From positions 868,001 to 932,000 of the forward strand of contig CAVYCE010000001.1 in assembly GCA_963766995.1 (NCBI GenBank): a DNA stretch of 64,000 nt. Reading direction: 5' to 3'. The position numbers and the translations under genes were made by a program. Source of the stretch: Bog-473 sp963766995 (GTDB taxonomy: Bacteria; Actinomycetota; Acidimicrobiia; Acidimicrobiales; RAAP-2). The notes under the pieces are model-generated. The model searched no databases, was not told where the DNA came from, and saw only the letters and a list, made by a program, of their open reading frames with translations. Positions 7,885 to 17,200 of the stretch are shown here, in pieces. Positions within the stretch are counted from its first letter, which is position 1. Each line of letters starts with the position of its first letter.

Positions 7885-8802
7885 ATGGACACCCGTACCA
7901 TTGGCTCGCTCACCGTCAGTGTGGTGGGACTCGGCTGCAACAACTTCGGCATGCGCATCGGCCGCAAGGAGACAGATGCCGTGGTTGGCGCCGCTCTCGA
8001 GGCTGGCATCACGCTCTTCGACACGGCCGACATTTACGGCGGCACCAAGAGCGAAGGGCACCTGGGCGCGGCGCTGGGCGCCCGACGGGACGAAATTGTG
8101 CTGGCCACCAAGTTCGGCGTCCCCTACGAGGGTCACGACGGTGGTGCATCGGCGTCCTACATCCGTACCGCGGTCGAGGACAGTCTCACTCGATTGGGCA
8201 CCGACCGAATCGACCTGTACCAACTCCATGCCCCCGACGTGAAGACGCCCATCGCCGAAACGTTGGGCGCTCTGGGTGAGCTGGTCGATGAGGGCAAGGT
8301 GCGCGAGATCGGCTGCTCCAACTTCACCCGAGCCATGTTGGAAGAGGCGGCGGCGGTCGATGGCACCGCGCACTTTGTCAGCGTGCAGAACCAGCTGAAT
8401 TTGCTCTACCGGATACCCGAAGAGGAAGTACTGCCCTACTGCGATGCTGCCGGCGTAGGTTTCCTGCCCTACTTCCCATTGGCCAGCGGGCTCTTGAGCG
8501 GGAAATACCAGGCAGGCGAGGCCCCACCCGAAGGCACGCGACTGGCGGCCATGGGCGACGCCGCGGCGTCACAGCTCAGCGACGAGCGCCTGGCCAAGGT
8601 GGCTGCACTCGACACGCTGGCCGCCAAAGAAGGACACACCGTCCTCGAACTGGCCTTCGCTTGGCTGCTGGCGCACCCATCAGTGTCGTCGGTCATTGCC
8701 GGAGCAACCAAGCCCGAACAGGTCACGGCCAACGTGGCCGCTAGCTCTTGGACGCTGACACCAGAGGTGTTGGCACAGGTGGACGCCATCGCTCCTCGCT
8801 GA
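7885..8802 (+). CDS. Aldo/keto reductase
   Basis: A 305-residue AKR-family NADPH oxidoreductase with a TIM barrel. The catalytic tetrad is visible: D46 (FDTAD), Y51, K76 (TKFG) and H115 (QLHAPD). The NADP-binding end contains SVIAGATKPEQV. The fold and EIGCSNF segment resemble the YajO/Tas-type open-chain subgroup. The substrate is unknown; small carbonyls are typical. It is transcribed divergently from the SRPBCC gene and converges on the membrane protein at 8810. Confidence 0.9.
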   Translation: MDTRTIGSLTVSVVGLGCNNFGMRIGRKETDAVVGAALEAGITLFDTADIYGGTKSEGHLGAALGARRDEIVLATKFGVPYEGHDGGASASYIRTAVEDSLTRLGTDRIDLYQLHAPDVKTPIAETLGALGELVDEGKVREIGCSNFTRAMLEEAAAVDGTAHFVSVQNQLNLLYRIPEEEVLPYCDAAGVGFLPYFPLASGLLSGKYQAGEAPPEGTRLAAMGDAAASQLSDERLAKVAALDTLAAKEGHTVLELAFAWLLAHPSVSSVIAGATKPEQVTANVAASSWTLTPEVLAQVDAIAPR

Positions 8803-8808
8803 GCGAGG
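8794..8808. terminator. Hairpin over the stop of the aldo/keto reductase gene
   Basis: CCTCGCT and AGCGAGG flank a single G, giving at least a five-pair GC stem. It covers the TGA of the plus-strand gene and ends two bases before the stop of the convergent gene. It probably acts in both directions. Confidence 0.4.
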
Positions 8809-8809
8809 G

Positions 8810-10747
8810 TTAGGACGATGCCACATCCAAGGTGGCGGCCTCCACGATCTGAATGTCCGGCGGTTGGATGGCCAGCGGTCCACCGGCCACCGGGATCTGC
8901 CACACCATGGTCATGTACGGAGTCGCTCGGTTCGTTGTGCCATTCGAGCATGGCGGCCAGCCCGTGATGTCGAGCGTGGCTCCCCCGACCAAGGGCGCAC
9001 ACACGTCGGTGCGTTCGTGCCATTGGACCAACGGTCCGAAAGGCATGGGAGGCCGGGTGACACTTGAGGGCAAGAGATAGAAGGCAGCCGCCAGCACTTC
9101 AGTGCCCGAAGGAGTTTTGGCATAGACCAACCCGTCAACGTGTTGTGGACTCAATGTCCGCTTGGCCGCTTCGTTGGCGGCCACGATGGTGGGATTGATG
9201 AAGTACGTCACCGGGTAGTCGGTGAGCGATACCGGCTCATAGCCGGCCGCCAATGCCGCCAATGGATGGTCGAACTGGGCCACCTGCTGGCTGGTGGACT
9301 GCACGTACTGAAAGGCCTTGATTTCTTCCGACACAGTGGGTTGATGCGCACACCCCGTCTCGGCCATGCGCAAATCGTCGGCACCGTTGCCCCCGTAGGT
9401 CAAGAGCTCTTGGGCCAATGCCGCAGGTAACGCCGGCCCGGTGTAGTGCCAGTTGGCCTTGGTGGAGTTAATGCCAGCCGCCGCGCTGGCGTCGGACCCG
9501 TTCATGTTCATACCCAAGCTGCCGCCCATCATCATCAGGGGCGTGTTGCTCACGTTGAGCCCCGTACGGGCGATGCCACCGTTGCTGCTGGAGCACGATT
9601 GCGTGCTGGCAGTGGCGTCAGCTCCGGTACCACTCATAGTGCCCATGCCCCTCATGCCGGACATGGCGGCGCTCGAGGTCTCCTGGGCTGCCACGGGATA
9701 GGTGGCGCTGATCGCCATGGCCGCACCCGCCACTAGTACTGCCCCCCATGTGATGACGGGGTTCCATCGCAACATTGAGGTGAACGGAGGACGCGTCCCG
9801 GCGCGATCTGCCGTCAGCACCGGCACCATGACCAGGGCCAGCAGCACCACCAGCGGACCGGTGTTGGGGTCGGTGCCCGATCCGGTGAACACGCCTCCGA
9901 CGAAGCCCTGTCCCGCCACCCAAAAGGCGAAGGCCATCAGCCCGCCCAGCAGCAGGAAGGCCTGGGGTCGACGGACGATCAGTGGACCCACGCCCACGAT
10001 CAATGACAGCACCGCCAGTATCCACGCCGTTTCCGTCCCGTTTGAGGTGAACTGGTGGCCGAGGCTGGTCAAGAAGCGGGAGAACCAGCTCGGATTGCCC
10101 GGTGCCATTCCGATGATGGCGCTCGACACAGAACTCTGCGTCCGGTTGTCGGGCAGCACGAAAAGGACGGCGGCCAGGATCCAGTAGCCGGTCCACACGG
10201 CCAGCGGGGTGACGGCGCCACCAATGCCGCGGCCGGCAGCCGACGAAGCCACACCGATCGGCGCGTCAACCTCACTGCGTTGGATGGCGCGGGGCCACGC
10301 CATCAATCCAATGAGGCCGTACAAAAGCACGGAGCCCGGTGCACCGGTAAGGGCGGTGGCGGTGCCGGTGAAGACCATGCCCAGTCCCTCGCCGAAGAAC
10401 CACACGCCCAGCACCCAGGCAAAGGACACGGCCAACGCGGGGCGTACCGTGCGCTTGAACAGCAGGCCTGCGCCGATGAGCAACTGGATGAGGGCGAAGA
10501 AGAAATTCCAGACGGCCGAGTCCGGCGCCAGGAAATGCCCCACGTGCGTGATGAGCCAGCCCACACCCGGAGGCTGTCCGGAGGCGTTGGCCAGAACGAA
10601 CGTGTTCACGAACTCGTGCCCGAACATGTAGGGCTGGAATTGCAGGCCCGCGTCCAGTAACCAGAAGAGTCCCAGGATGATCTGCAGCGTTCGCTGCGTT
10701 TTCACCGGCACCAGGCGGCGCCGCGTTGGTGCCGTGTTGTCGTCCAT
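8810..10747 (-). CDS. Multi-pass membrane protein with large Met/His-containing extracytoplasmic domain
   Basis: A 645-residue protein. The first half (to about residue 355) has roughly eight to ten hydrophobic helices with DoxX-like features (TLQIILGLFWLLDAGLQ). The second half is a soluble extracytoplasmic domain that starts with a Met/Gly/Ser region (AMSGMRGMGTMSG, PLMMMGGSLGMNMNG). It continues into a cysteine-containing domain with HPLAALAAGYEPVSLTDYPVTYFINP and VQWHERTDVC. The methionine and histidine clusters suggest metal (copper-like) handling, but this is inference. I do not recognise the C-terminal domain. ATG at 10747 is used; a GTG four codons upstream is possible. Confidence 0.6.
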   Translation of the reverse strand: MDDNTAPTRRRLVPVKTQRTLQIILGLFWLLDAGLQFQPYMFGHEFVNTFVLANASGQPPGVGWLITHVGHFLAPDSAVWNFFFALIQLLIGAGLLFKRTVRPALAVSFAWVLGVWFFGEGLGMVFTGTATALTGAPGSVLLYGLIGLMAWPRAIQRSEVDAPIGVASSAAGRGIGGAVTPLAVWTGYWILAAVLFVLPDNRTQSSVSSAIIGMAPGNPSWFSRFLTSLGHQFTSNGTETAWILAVLSLIVGVGPLIVRRPQAFLLLGGLMAFAFWVAGQGFVGGVFTGSGTDPNTGPLVVLLALVMVPVLTADRAGTRPPFTSMLRWNPVITWGAVLVAGAAMAISATYPVAAQETSSAAMSGMRGMGTMSGTGADATASTQSCSSSNGGIARTGLNVSNTPLMMMGGSLGMNMNGSDASAAAGINSTKANWHYTGPALPAALAQELLTYGGNGADDLRMAETGCAHQPTVSEEIKAFQYVQSTSQQVAQFDHPLAALAAGYEPVSLTDYPVTYFINPTIVAANEAAKRTLSPQHVDGLVYAKTPSGTEVLAAAFYLLPSSVTRPPMPFGPLVQWHERTDVCAPLVGGATLDITGWPPCSNGTTNRATPYMTMVWQIPVAGGPLAIQPPDIQIVEAATLDVASS

Positions 10748-10787
10748 ATGCGCAACCACGCTAATGGTCGTACCCCACGGCCTCAGG

Positions 10788-12524
10788 TCAGCTCTTGAAA
10801 ATAAAGTCCGAATTCACGCAATCGGTGGGCTTGAGTGCGGTGGCCACATACGTTCCTGTGAGCCCGTTGAGATACACGCTGAGCGTCTTGCCGTCCAAGC
10901 AGGAGTAGGCGGGATCGGTGCTGGAGAAACCAGTGAGTGTGCCGACCGGTAAGCCCTGGCTCACTGAGGCCGCACCCACCGGGGAAAGCGCTCGCAGTGC
11001 GCCGCCCCATGTGCCGCGGTAGGTGTAGCCGGACGTCGTCGTGGTTGTCGTCGAATGGACCGTGGTCGACGTGCTCGTTCCCTTGGGTGCGGTGGTCGTG
11101 GTGGTGGTGGTTGAAGTGGTGGTGGTGGTTGTGCTCTGCGTAGTGGTCGTCGTCGCTACTGGACCCATGAGACCGGGACCGTCTGAGGGCGCGAAGCCGT
11201 CCAGGGCACTGATCATTTGAGCCGCGTCGTCCTCCATACCCAACGCCCAGATGCCCACGCCTCGAATGCCGTAATGCGCGGCCATCCTCGCCACCATGTA
11301 GAGGCCATACGCGCTCTCGTAATACGACTCATGCCACTGGTTCCCCACTTTGTAACTGGTCCAGCCCGAATCCGTGGTGGGGTCCCAGTAGGCGGGGTGG
11401 GAGGTGCCTTGCACCAGTGAGTCGGCGATGTCGGTGGCCGGACCGGTGGCCTTGGTGGCCAGTGCTCCGGAACTGGTGGGCCAGTCCACGCCGAAGAAGG
11501 GTGAGCCAAGGATGACCTTGGTGGCCGGCACGGCGGCCACGTACTGCTGCAGCGTGGTCAGGTCACTGAACATGCCGCTAGTCAGTGGTGAGGCCGACGT
11601 GGGTCGTCCCTCCAGGTTGAGCTCGTAGGCCATTACGAAGAAGGCATCAACGTAGGGGGTCAGCGCCGGGATGTTGAAGAAGCCATTGGGATCCCCGGCC
11701 GATGAGGCATAGGTGTCCATGGTGACTTGCCAGTGCGGATTGGCCGCCTTGAGCGTCGCGGACACCACCGACACCAGGTTCGTCAGTCCAACTTGGTCTT
11801 GGTTGCCAGTGCCCTCCAGATCGAGATTCAGGCCATCGAAGTTCTTGGCCTCGAGCACTGGGATCAGTGCGGCGGCCAACGTGGCCGGCGCCGTCGGTGA
11901 GGCGGTCAGCGCATCGAGCGAGCCTTGGCCGAAGTCATTCACCGTCAGCACTACTCGCTCGCCGCTGGCGTGAGCGCGCGATATGAGATTGGCCAGCGCT
12001 TGGCTCTGGTACCCGTTCCAGCCCGACCCGCTCTCGTTCAACGTCCCATTGGGATTCACGCCGATGGCGAAGTAGTCGATGGTCGAGAGTCCAGTCAGTG
12101 GGAAGGTGGCCGACTGCGGCAAGGTCCAGTAGGGGGCGAATGCGAAGTTCTCACGGGCCGCCAGCGGCGGAGCGTTCACCAAGGCCACGGGCGCCGCGGC
12201 CGGAGCCGAAGTAGCGGCGGGAAGGCTGACGGCCGGGATGTGCTCGGTGGCCATGCGATTGCCCACGGCGGCGGCGTGATGGTGCGCCAGTCGAATCACC
12301 TGGGGCGAGTGTGTCGGGCTGGCTCCCAGCAGCGTCGCACCGCTGGCGATCAGCACCGTGGATGCTGCTGCGCCACAGAGCAGCACAGACAGGTGGCGGC
12401 GCCCGCGGGCTTTCCAGCCCGAGACCCTCCTCCCCATCCCCGAAAAGCCCGTCCCCCTGCCGAGGTGGGCCAGCTTGTGAGCTAGCGCCATCACATTGGC
12501 AACGACCGGGAGGCGGTTTCTCAC
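10788..12524 (-). CDS. Secreted GH18-family glycosidase with Thr-rich linker
   Basis: A 578-residue secreted or anchored protein. An N-terminal membrane segment lies at about residues 45-66. A GH18 barrel follows, with the catalytic strand at D230-E237 reading DGLNLDLE, so Glu237 is the general acid and the second Asp of DxxDxDxE is Asn. That variant is common in YaaH/YdhD-type spore or peptidoglycan hydrolases rather than chitinases. IRGVGIWALGMEDD is the final barrel strand. A threonine-rich linker then joins a small C-terminal domain with two cysteines. The likely target is cell-wall glycan. The GTG start is uncertain. Confidence 0.8.
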   Translation of the reverse strand: MRNRLPVVANVMALAHKLAHLGRGTGFSGMGRRVSGWKARGRRHLSVLLCGAAASTVLIASGATLLGASPTHSPQVIRLAHHHAAAVGNRMATEHIPAVSLPAATSAPAAAPVALVNAPPLAARENFAFAPYWTLPQSATFPLTGLSTIDYFAIGVNPNGTLNESGSGWNGYQSQALANLISRAHASGERVVLTVNDFGQGSLDALTASPTAPATLAAALIPVLEAKNFDGLNLDLEGTGNQDQVGLTNLVSVVSATLKAANPHWQVTMDTYASSAGDPNGFFNIPALTPYVDAFFVMAYELNLEGRPTSASPLTSGMFSDLTTLQQYVAAVPATKVILGSPFFGVDWPTSSGALATKATGPATDIADSLVQGTSHPAYWDPTTDSGWTSYKVGNQWHESYYESAYGLYMVARMAAHYGIRGVGIWALGMEDDAAQMISALDGFAPSDGPGLMGPVATTTTTQSTTTTTTSTTTTTTTAPKGTSTSTTVHSTTTTTTSGYTYRGTWGGALRALSPVGAASVSQGLPVGTLTGFSSTDPAYSCLDGKTLSVYLNGLTGTYVATALKPTDCVNSDFIFKS

Positions 12525-12548
12525 GAAATTCCCCCGGGTCGTCCCGAC

Positions 12549-13970
12549 TTATGCGTCGGCTACCGCTGCCACCAGTTTCTGGAGAGTGTCCTTGGCGTCG
12601 CCGAAGAGCAGGGTGGTCTTGGGGTCGTAGAGCAACTCGTTGTCGATGCCGGCGAAGCCGGGTCGCATGGAGCGCTTGAGGAAGATGATGTTTTCGGCCT
12701 CGTCGGCATGGATGATCGGCATGCCAAAAATCGGACTGCCCGGCGTGGTCTTGGCGGCCGGGTTCACCGTGTCATTGGCCCCCACCACCAGGGCCACGTC
12801 AGCCGTCGACATCTCGAGGTTGGCCTCGTCCATCTCCTTCAGCTCGTCGTAGGGCACGTTGGCCTCGGCCAGCAGCACGTTCATGTGACCGGGCATTCTT
12901 CCGGCCACCGGGTGGATGGCATAGAACACCTCGACACCCTTCCCCATCAGCGCGTCGGCCAGTTCACGGGCCGTGTGCTGGGCCTGGGCCACAGCCAGTC
13001 CGTAGCCCGGGATGATGACCACCTTGCGGGCGTAGGCCAGCAGCACGCCCACGTCTTCCGCCGTGCCTGAACGCACCGGCCGTGAGGCATCACCCTCCTC
13101 GCCGCCCGTGGCCGTGATCACCGACCCGAAAGCACTGAAGAGGATGTTGGGCAACGAGCGGCCCATGGCCGAACTCATCAAGCGGGTCAAGATGATGCCC
13201 GAAGCCCCGACCAACGTGCCGGCCACGATCAGCAGGTTGTTATTCAGGACAAAGCCCGAGGCGGCCACGGCCAGTCCGGTGAACGAGTTGAGCAGCGAAA
13301 TAAGCACCGGCACGTCGGCCCCACCGATGGGCAGGACAAAAATCACACCGAGCACCAGCGCCAGCAGCAAGAGGATGTAGACGAAGCCGATATTTCCGGT
13401 GACCAGTGACACCACTATCAGCACGCCGATGGCTACGCCCACCAGGGCATTGATGACCTGCTGGCCGGGGTAGGTGATGGGGCGCCCGGTGATCAGCTCC
13501 TGCAGCTTTATAAACGCGATGGCGCTACCGGAGAACGACACCGAACCGATGATCACGCCCAGGAGCACCTCGGCTGTGACATAGACGGCGGTGTGTTGGT
13601 GGGTGGCGTGGCGCACCAAGAGTTCAATGATGGAGATCAGCGCTGCGGCGCCGCCGCCCACACCGTTGAAGATGGCCACCAGCTGTGGCATCGCCGTCAT
13701 CTTGACCATGCGGGCCACCGGCACGGCGATGGCCGCGCCCAGGACCATGGCGATGATGGCCAGCACCAGGTTCTTCCCCGAGTGCTCGAGCTCGGGCAGG
13801 GTGAAGGTCATGGCCAAAGCCAGCACGGCCGCGGCGGCCCCAAGTTGATTGCCACGGCGGGCGTACTTGGGAGAGCCCAGGCCCTTGAGGGCCAGGATGA
13901 AGCCGACAATGGCCACCAGATAGACCAGGTCTCGCCAGGTAGCCAGCGGGAACGAGAGAGCAGTGATCAT
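12549..13970 (-). CDS. pntB: NAD(P) transhydrogenase subunit beta
   Basis: The 473-residue beta subunit of the proton-translocating transhydrogenase. It has about nine membrane helices in the first 260 residues and a C-terminal NADP(H)-binding domain III. Domain III shows VVIIPGYGLAVAQAQH, EVFYAIHPVAGRMPGHMNVLLAEANVPYDEL and VALVVGANDTVNPAA. The complex uses the proton gradient to reduce NADP+ with NADH. Its ATG overlaps the stop of the alpha-2 gene by four bases. In this catabolic context it probably restores NADPH from NADH made by beta-oxidation. Confidence 0.96.
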   Translation of the reverse strand: MITALSFPLATWRDLVYLVAIVGFILALKGLGSPKYARRGNQLGAAAAVLALAMTFTLPELEHSGKNLVLAIIAMVLGAAIAVPVARMVKMTAMPQLVAIFNGVGGGAAALISIIELLVRHATHQHTAVYVTAEVLLGVIIGSVSFSGSAIAFIKLQELITGRPITYPGQQVINALVGVAIGVLIVVSLVTGNIGFVYILLLLALVLGVIFVLPIGGADVPVLISLLNSFTGLAVAASGFVLNNNLLIVAGTLVGASGIILTRLMSSAMGRSLPNILFSAFGSVITATGGEEGDASRPVRSGTAEDVGVLLAYARKVVIIPGYGLAVAQAQHTARELADALMGKGVEVFYAIHPVAGRMPGHMNVLLAEANVPYDELKEMDEANLEMSTADVALVVGANDTVNPAAKTTPGSPIFGMPIIHADEAENIIFLKRSMRPGFAGIDNELLYDPKTTLLFGDAKDTLQKLVAAVADA

Positions 13971-14323
13971 GCCGACGCCTCGGGCGTCTCGTCGCTGGCC
14001 TTGGCTGGCTTGGCCCGCTCATTCGGCTTGGCCTTGAACATTTCGAGCATGCGGTCAGTCACCACAAAGCCGCCCACCACGTTCAATGTGGCCAGGAAGA
14101 CAGCCAGGAACCCGAGCACGAGCTGAGCCGTCCCGTGGGCCTCTCCCATAATGGTCAGAGCACCTACCAGCACAATCCCGTGGATGGCGTTGGAGCCCGA
14201 CATGAGCGGGGTGTGCAAGATGCTCGGCACCTTGGACACCACTTCAATCCCGACGAAGGCCGCCAGAACGAAGACGGTCAGGAATTCAATGATTCCCGGC
14301 AGTTGGCCTGTGGTGGCAATCAC
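13967..14323 (-). CDS. pntAB: NAD(P) transhydrogenase subunit alpha-2 (membrane part)
   Basis: A 118-residue protein with three hydrophobic helices (IIEFLTVFVLAAFVGIEVV, AIHGIVLVGALTIMG, LVLGFLAVFLATLNVVGGFVVTDRML), as in the split alpha subunit of Rhodospirillum-type transhydrogenases. The GTG at 14321-14323 overlaps the TGA of the alpha-1 gene. The longer frame to 14401 would lie inside alpha-1 and is rejected. A charged tail rich in Lys and Ala follows the last helix. Confidence 0.92.
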   Translation of the reverse strand: MIATTGQLPGIIEFLTVFVLAAFVGIEVVSKVPSILHTPLMSGSNAIHGIVLVGALTIMGEAHGTAQLVLGFLAVFLATLNVVGGFVVTDRMLEMFKAKPNERAKPAKASDETPEASA

Positions 14324-15465
14324 GACGCACTCCCCGCTGTTGTTCCGCCCAGCAATTCGGTTGCTGCGGACGACACGGCCTTGCCATCGCGCAGCACGCA
14401 CATACCGGCCACGATCTCGTCCTCCCAGTCGGGTGCCAGTGCGCCGTCGGCGCCCATCAGGCCCAGCACGTTGGCCACGTTGCGGGAGTAGAGAAAACTG
14501 GCATGCGTGGGCATGCCCGAGGGTGGGTTGGCCAATCCGACGATGTGCACGCCGTGGTGGTCCACCACCTCGCCCGCCTTGGTCAGCTCACAGTTGCCGC
14601 CCGAATCGGCGGCCATGTCGATCAACACCGCGCCATTGGCCATGCCGTCCACCATCTGGGCGGTCACCAACACCGGCGCGGCGCGACCCGGCACGGCCGC
14701 GGTGGTGATGACGACATCGGACGCACCCACTTCTGCGGCCAGAGCAGCGCGCTGGGCCGCCAATTCCTCATCGCTGAGCTCACGGGCGTACCCGCCGGTG
14801 CCCTCCGCCGTCACACCCAAATTCAGGAAGGTGGCGCCCAGGCTCTCGGCCTCTTCCTTGGCCGCGGCCCGCACGTCGTAGGCCTTCACCACCGCGCCGA
14901 GGCGGCGACAGGTGGCGATGGCCTGCAACCCGGCCACGCCAACGCCCATCACCAGCACCTTGGCCGGCGGCACGGTACCGGCGGCCGTCATGAACATGGG
15001 GAAGAACTTCGCCAGGTGTTCGGCCGCCGCCAATCCGGAGCGGTAGCCCGACACGGTGGCTTGCGAGCTCAACGCGTCCATGCCCTGAGCTCGGCTGATG
15101 CGAGGCAGGAGGTCGAAACTGAACACCGTGGCGCCTTTGCCGGCTAACGCCTTGAGGGCGTCCACCGACTGGCCGGCGGCAAAGAAGGACAAGACCACGG
15201 CGCCCTGCGGTAGCAGCGCCACGTCTTCCGCGCTGGGCGCGTTGACCCGGACGACGAGTCCGGCACCGGCATGGGTGGCGGTGGCATCGGGGGCGATGGT
15301 GGCACCGGCATCGACATAGGCGTCATCGCTGAAGGCGGCTTCGCGTCCAGCGCCAGACTGCACCACCACCTCCCATCCAGCGGCCACCAATTTCTTGGCC
15401 ACATCAGGGACGAGGGCGACGCGTCGTTCACCGGGGCGAGTCTCAGTAGGAACGGCCAATTTCAC
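14320..15465 (-). CDS. pntAA: NAD(P) transhydrogenase subunit alpha-1 (NAD-binding)
   Basis: The 381-residue soluble NAD(H)-binding domain I of the transhydrogenase. It opens with VKLAVPTETRPGERRVALVPDVAKKL, the conserved family start. It contains the Rossmann loop VLVMGVGVAGLQAIATCRRLGAVV and the mobile loop around GGYARELSDEE. The GTG at 15463-15465 was picked to match the family N-terminus, although no clear ribosome binding site precedes it; an ATG at 15516 is the alternative. It is the first gene of the pntAA-pntAB-pntB operon. Confidence 0.92.
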   Translation of the reverse strand: MKLAVPTETRPGERRVALVPDVAKKLVAAGWEVVVQSGAGREAAFSDDAYVDAGATIAPDATATHAGAGLVVRVNAPSAEDVALLPQGAVVLSFFAAGQSVDALKALAGKGATVFSFDLLPRISRAQGMDALSSQATVSGYRSGLAAAEHLAKFFPMFMTAAGTVPPAKVLVMGVGVAGLQAIATCRRLGAVVKAYDVRAAAKEEAESLGATFLNLGVTAEGTGGYARELSDEELAAQRAALAAEVGASDVVITTAAVPGRAAPVLVTAQMVDGMANGAVLIDMAADSGGNCELTKAGEVVDHHGVHIVGLANPPSGMPTHASFLYSRNVANVLGLMGADGALAPDWEDEIVAGMCVLRDGKAVSSAATELLGGTTAGSAS

Positions 15466-15526
15466 GGAGGTTGTGTCTAGCAGCTGTGGGCACCCACCCC
15501 CTTCTTGAGGCTGCATCCCGGCCGGA

Positions 15527-16294
15527 TCAGGCGTCGGGCGCACCCTCCAGGGCCGTGATAAAGGCGGGCCATTCGCCGCCGCCGTGGATGACCAGGTTGG
15601 CCCCGGTGACATAGGTGGCCTGGTCACTAGACAAGAACAGGCAGGCCTGGGCCACGTCGTCAGGCCCCCCCATTCGCCCCAAGGGCACAGTGGCCGCCAC
15701 CCGGGCGAAGCCTTCAGGGCCGCCGTAGTACTCGTCGCCGGCGCCCGTGGCCAGCAACCCGGCGCTCACACAATTCACCCGGACCGACGGCGCCCACTCC
15801 ACGGCCAACGTCGAGGTCAGGTTGATCAGGCCGGCCTTGGCCGCCCCATACGCGGCGGCACCAGGCGAGGGACGGATCCCCGAGACACTGCCCACATTGA
15901 CGATGGATCCACCACCGGACTGTGCCTGCATCACGGCGTAGGCGGCCTGGGAGCAATAGAAGGGTGCCAGCAGGTTCAGCGCAACCACGGACTCGATCAG
16001 GCGGGGCGAGGCGACGTCGGCCATGGCATGGGGCGAGCCCCCGGCGTTGTTGACCAGGACGTCGAGACGGCCGAATCGCTCCACCGCCGTGGTCATCACC
16101 CGCTGGGCCTGATCGGCCTGGCGAATATCGGCGGTGACGAAGGTGACACCCTCAATCTGCGACTCAGTGCGCCCGCAGGTGACTACCTGTGCGCCGGCGT
16201 TGAGGAAGGCCGACACGATGCCGGCCCCCACACCCCGGCTCCCGCCGGTGACCACCACCACCCGGTCGCTGAAGTCGTACGTCGCCTGAGACAC
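15527..16294 (-). CDS. SDR oxidoreductase, Rv3549c-like
   Basis: A 255-residue short-chain dehydrogenase. It has the NAD(P) motif TGGSRGVGAG, the NNAGG strand, and the catalytic Ser/Tyr/Lys in VGSVSGIRPSPGAAAYGAAKAG. Details such as ITCGR-like VVTCGRTES, NNAGGSPHAMA and LAVEWAPSVRVN match Mtb Rv3549c, which also lies divergent from echA20-ipdAB in the sterol ring C/D cluster. It probably oxidises or reduces a hydroxyl/keto group of a HIP-derived acyl-CoA. The divergent promoter region carries a strong palindrome at 16380. Confidence 0.87.
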   Translation of the reverse strand: MSQATYDFSDRVVVVTGGSRGVGAGIVSAFLNAGAQVVTCGRTESQIEGVTFVTADIRQADQAQRVMTTAVERFGRLDVLVNNAGGSPHAMADVASPRLIESVVALNLLAPFYCSQAAYAVMQAQSGGGSIVNVGSVSGIRPSPGAAAYGAAKAGLINLTSTLAVEWAPSVRVNCVSAGLLATGAGDEYYGGPEGFARVAATVPLGRMGGPDDVAQACLFLSSDQATYVTGANLVIHGGGEWPAFITALEGAPDA

Positions 16295-16379
16295 GGGCCA
16301 TCACCCTACGGCACGGCTCACGGAACAGCTGGTGACGTGTTGGCCCGTGCCAGCCCGCTGGCCTAAGTTCCAGACGGTT

Positions 16380-16396
16380 TCTGACGGAGCGTCAGA
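16380..16396. promoter_or_regulatory. Palindromic operator between SDR and echA20
   Basis: TCTGACG and CGTCAGA are separated by three bases, a perfect seven-base inverted repeat. It lies 30 bases before the echA20 start in a divergent promoter region. It shares the TGAY, five-base spacer, RTCAGA core with sites at 23526, 24579, 32799 and 43822. A TetR-type repressor site is the simplest reading. Confidence 0.6.
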
Positions 16397-16426
16397 CCCT
16401 GCCGCAGAGGAGACGACCCCCCCACC

Positions 16427-17185
16427 ATGCCCGTACATGTGATCCAGGAACAGGACGGGATCGCCGAGGTGGTCATCGACCATCCGCCGGTCAACGCCCT
16501 GGATGTCGCCGGCTGGTTCGCCCTGGCCGACGCCCTCATCGCCGCCGGTCGGGTGCAGGAGAACCGGGTGGTGGTGCTGCGGGCCGAGGGACGAGGCTTC
16601 TGCGCCGGTGTCGACATCAAGGAGATCAACGCCAAGGGCGACGAGGCCCTGGTTGGTGTCAATCGCGGCTGTGCCGCCGCCTTCGCCGCCGTCTACGACT
16701 GCGAGGTGCCGGTGATCGCCGCGGTGCAGGGGTTCTGTCTCGGGGGTGGCATCGGCCTGGCTGGCAACGCCGACATGGTGGTGGCCTCCGAGGACGCCAC
16801 CTTCGGATTGCCCGAGGTGGACAGGGGAGCCCTGGGCGCCGCCACCCACCTGGCCCGGTTGGTGCCACAGCACGCCATGCGCCAGATGGTCTACACAGCC
16901 AAGCCGATCACGGCCGCCCAGCTGGCCTCCTACGGCTCGGTGGCCACGGTGGTCCCGCTGGCCGAGCTGCGCAGCACCGCGCTGGCCCTGGCTGGCGAGA
17001 TCGCCACCAAGAGCCCCACCATCATCAGGAGGGCCAAGGAGTCGCTGAACGGCATCGACCCCATCGACGTCAAGCGGAGCTACCGCTTCGAGCAGGGCTT
17101 CACCTACGAGCTCCACGTACGCGGCGTGGCGGACGAGCAGCGAGCGGCCTTCGTGGAAAAGCGCGACGCCGACACTTCCAAGTGA
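16427..17185 (+). CDS. echA20: EchA20-like steroid ring D hydrolase (crotonase family)
   Basis: A 252-residue crotonase-fold protein matching Mtb EchA20 (Rv3550). It has DHPPVNALDVAGWFALADAL, RAEGRGFCAGVDIKEIN, VNRGCAAAFAAVYDCEVPVIAAVQGFCLGGGIGLAGNADMVVASEDATFGLPEVDRGALGAATHL and a C-terminal FEQGFTYEL. In mycobacteria EchA20 opens ring D of the indane-dione acyl-CoA formed in cholesterol degradation, before IpdAB opens ring C. It leads the echA20-ipdA-ipdB/C operon, with 15 bases to ipdA. The neighbourhood agrees with the function. Confidence 0.92.
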   Translation: MPVHVIQEQDGIAEVVIDHPPVNALDVAGWFALADALIAAGRVQENRVVVLRAEGRGFCAGVDIKEINAKGDEALVGVNRGCAAAFAAVYDCEVPVIAAVQGFCLGGGIGLAGNADMVVASEDATFGLPEVDRGALGAATHLARLVPQHAMRQMVYTAKPITAAQLASYGSVATVVPLAELRSTALALAGEIATKSPTIIRRAKESLNGIDPIDVKRSYRFEQGFTYELHVRGVADEQRAAFVEKRDADTSK

Positions 17186-17200
17186 GAGGACACGGCTCAC

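Noticed and set aside
11026..11160. Repetitive tract of GTGGTGG/GTCGTC triplets
   Set aside because: It encodes the Thr-rich linker of the GH18 protein; it is not a CRISPR or satellite repeat.
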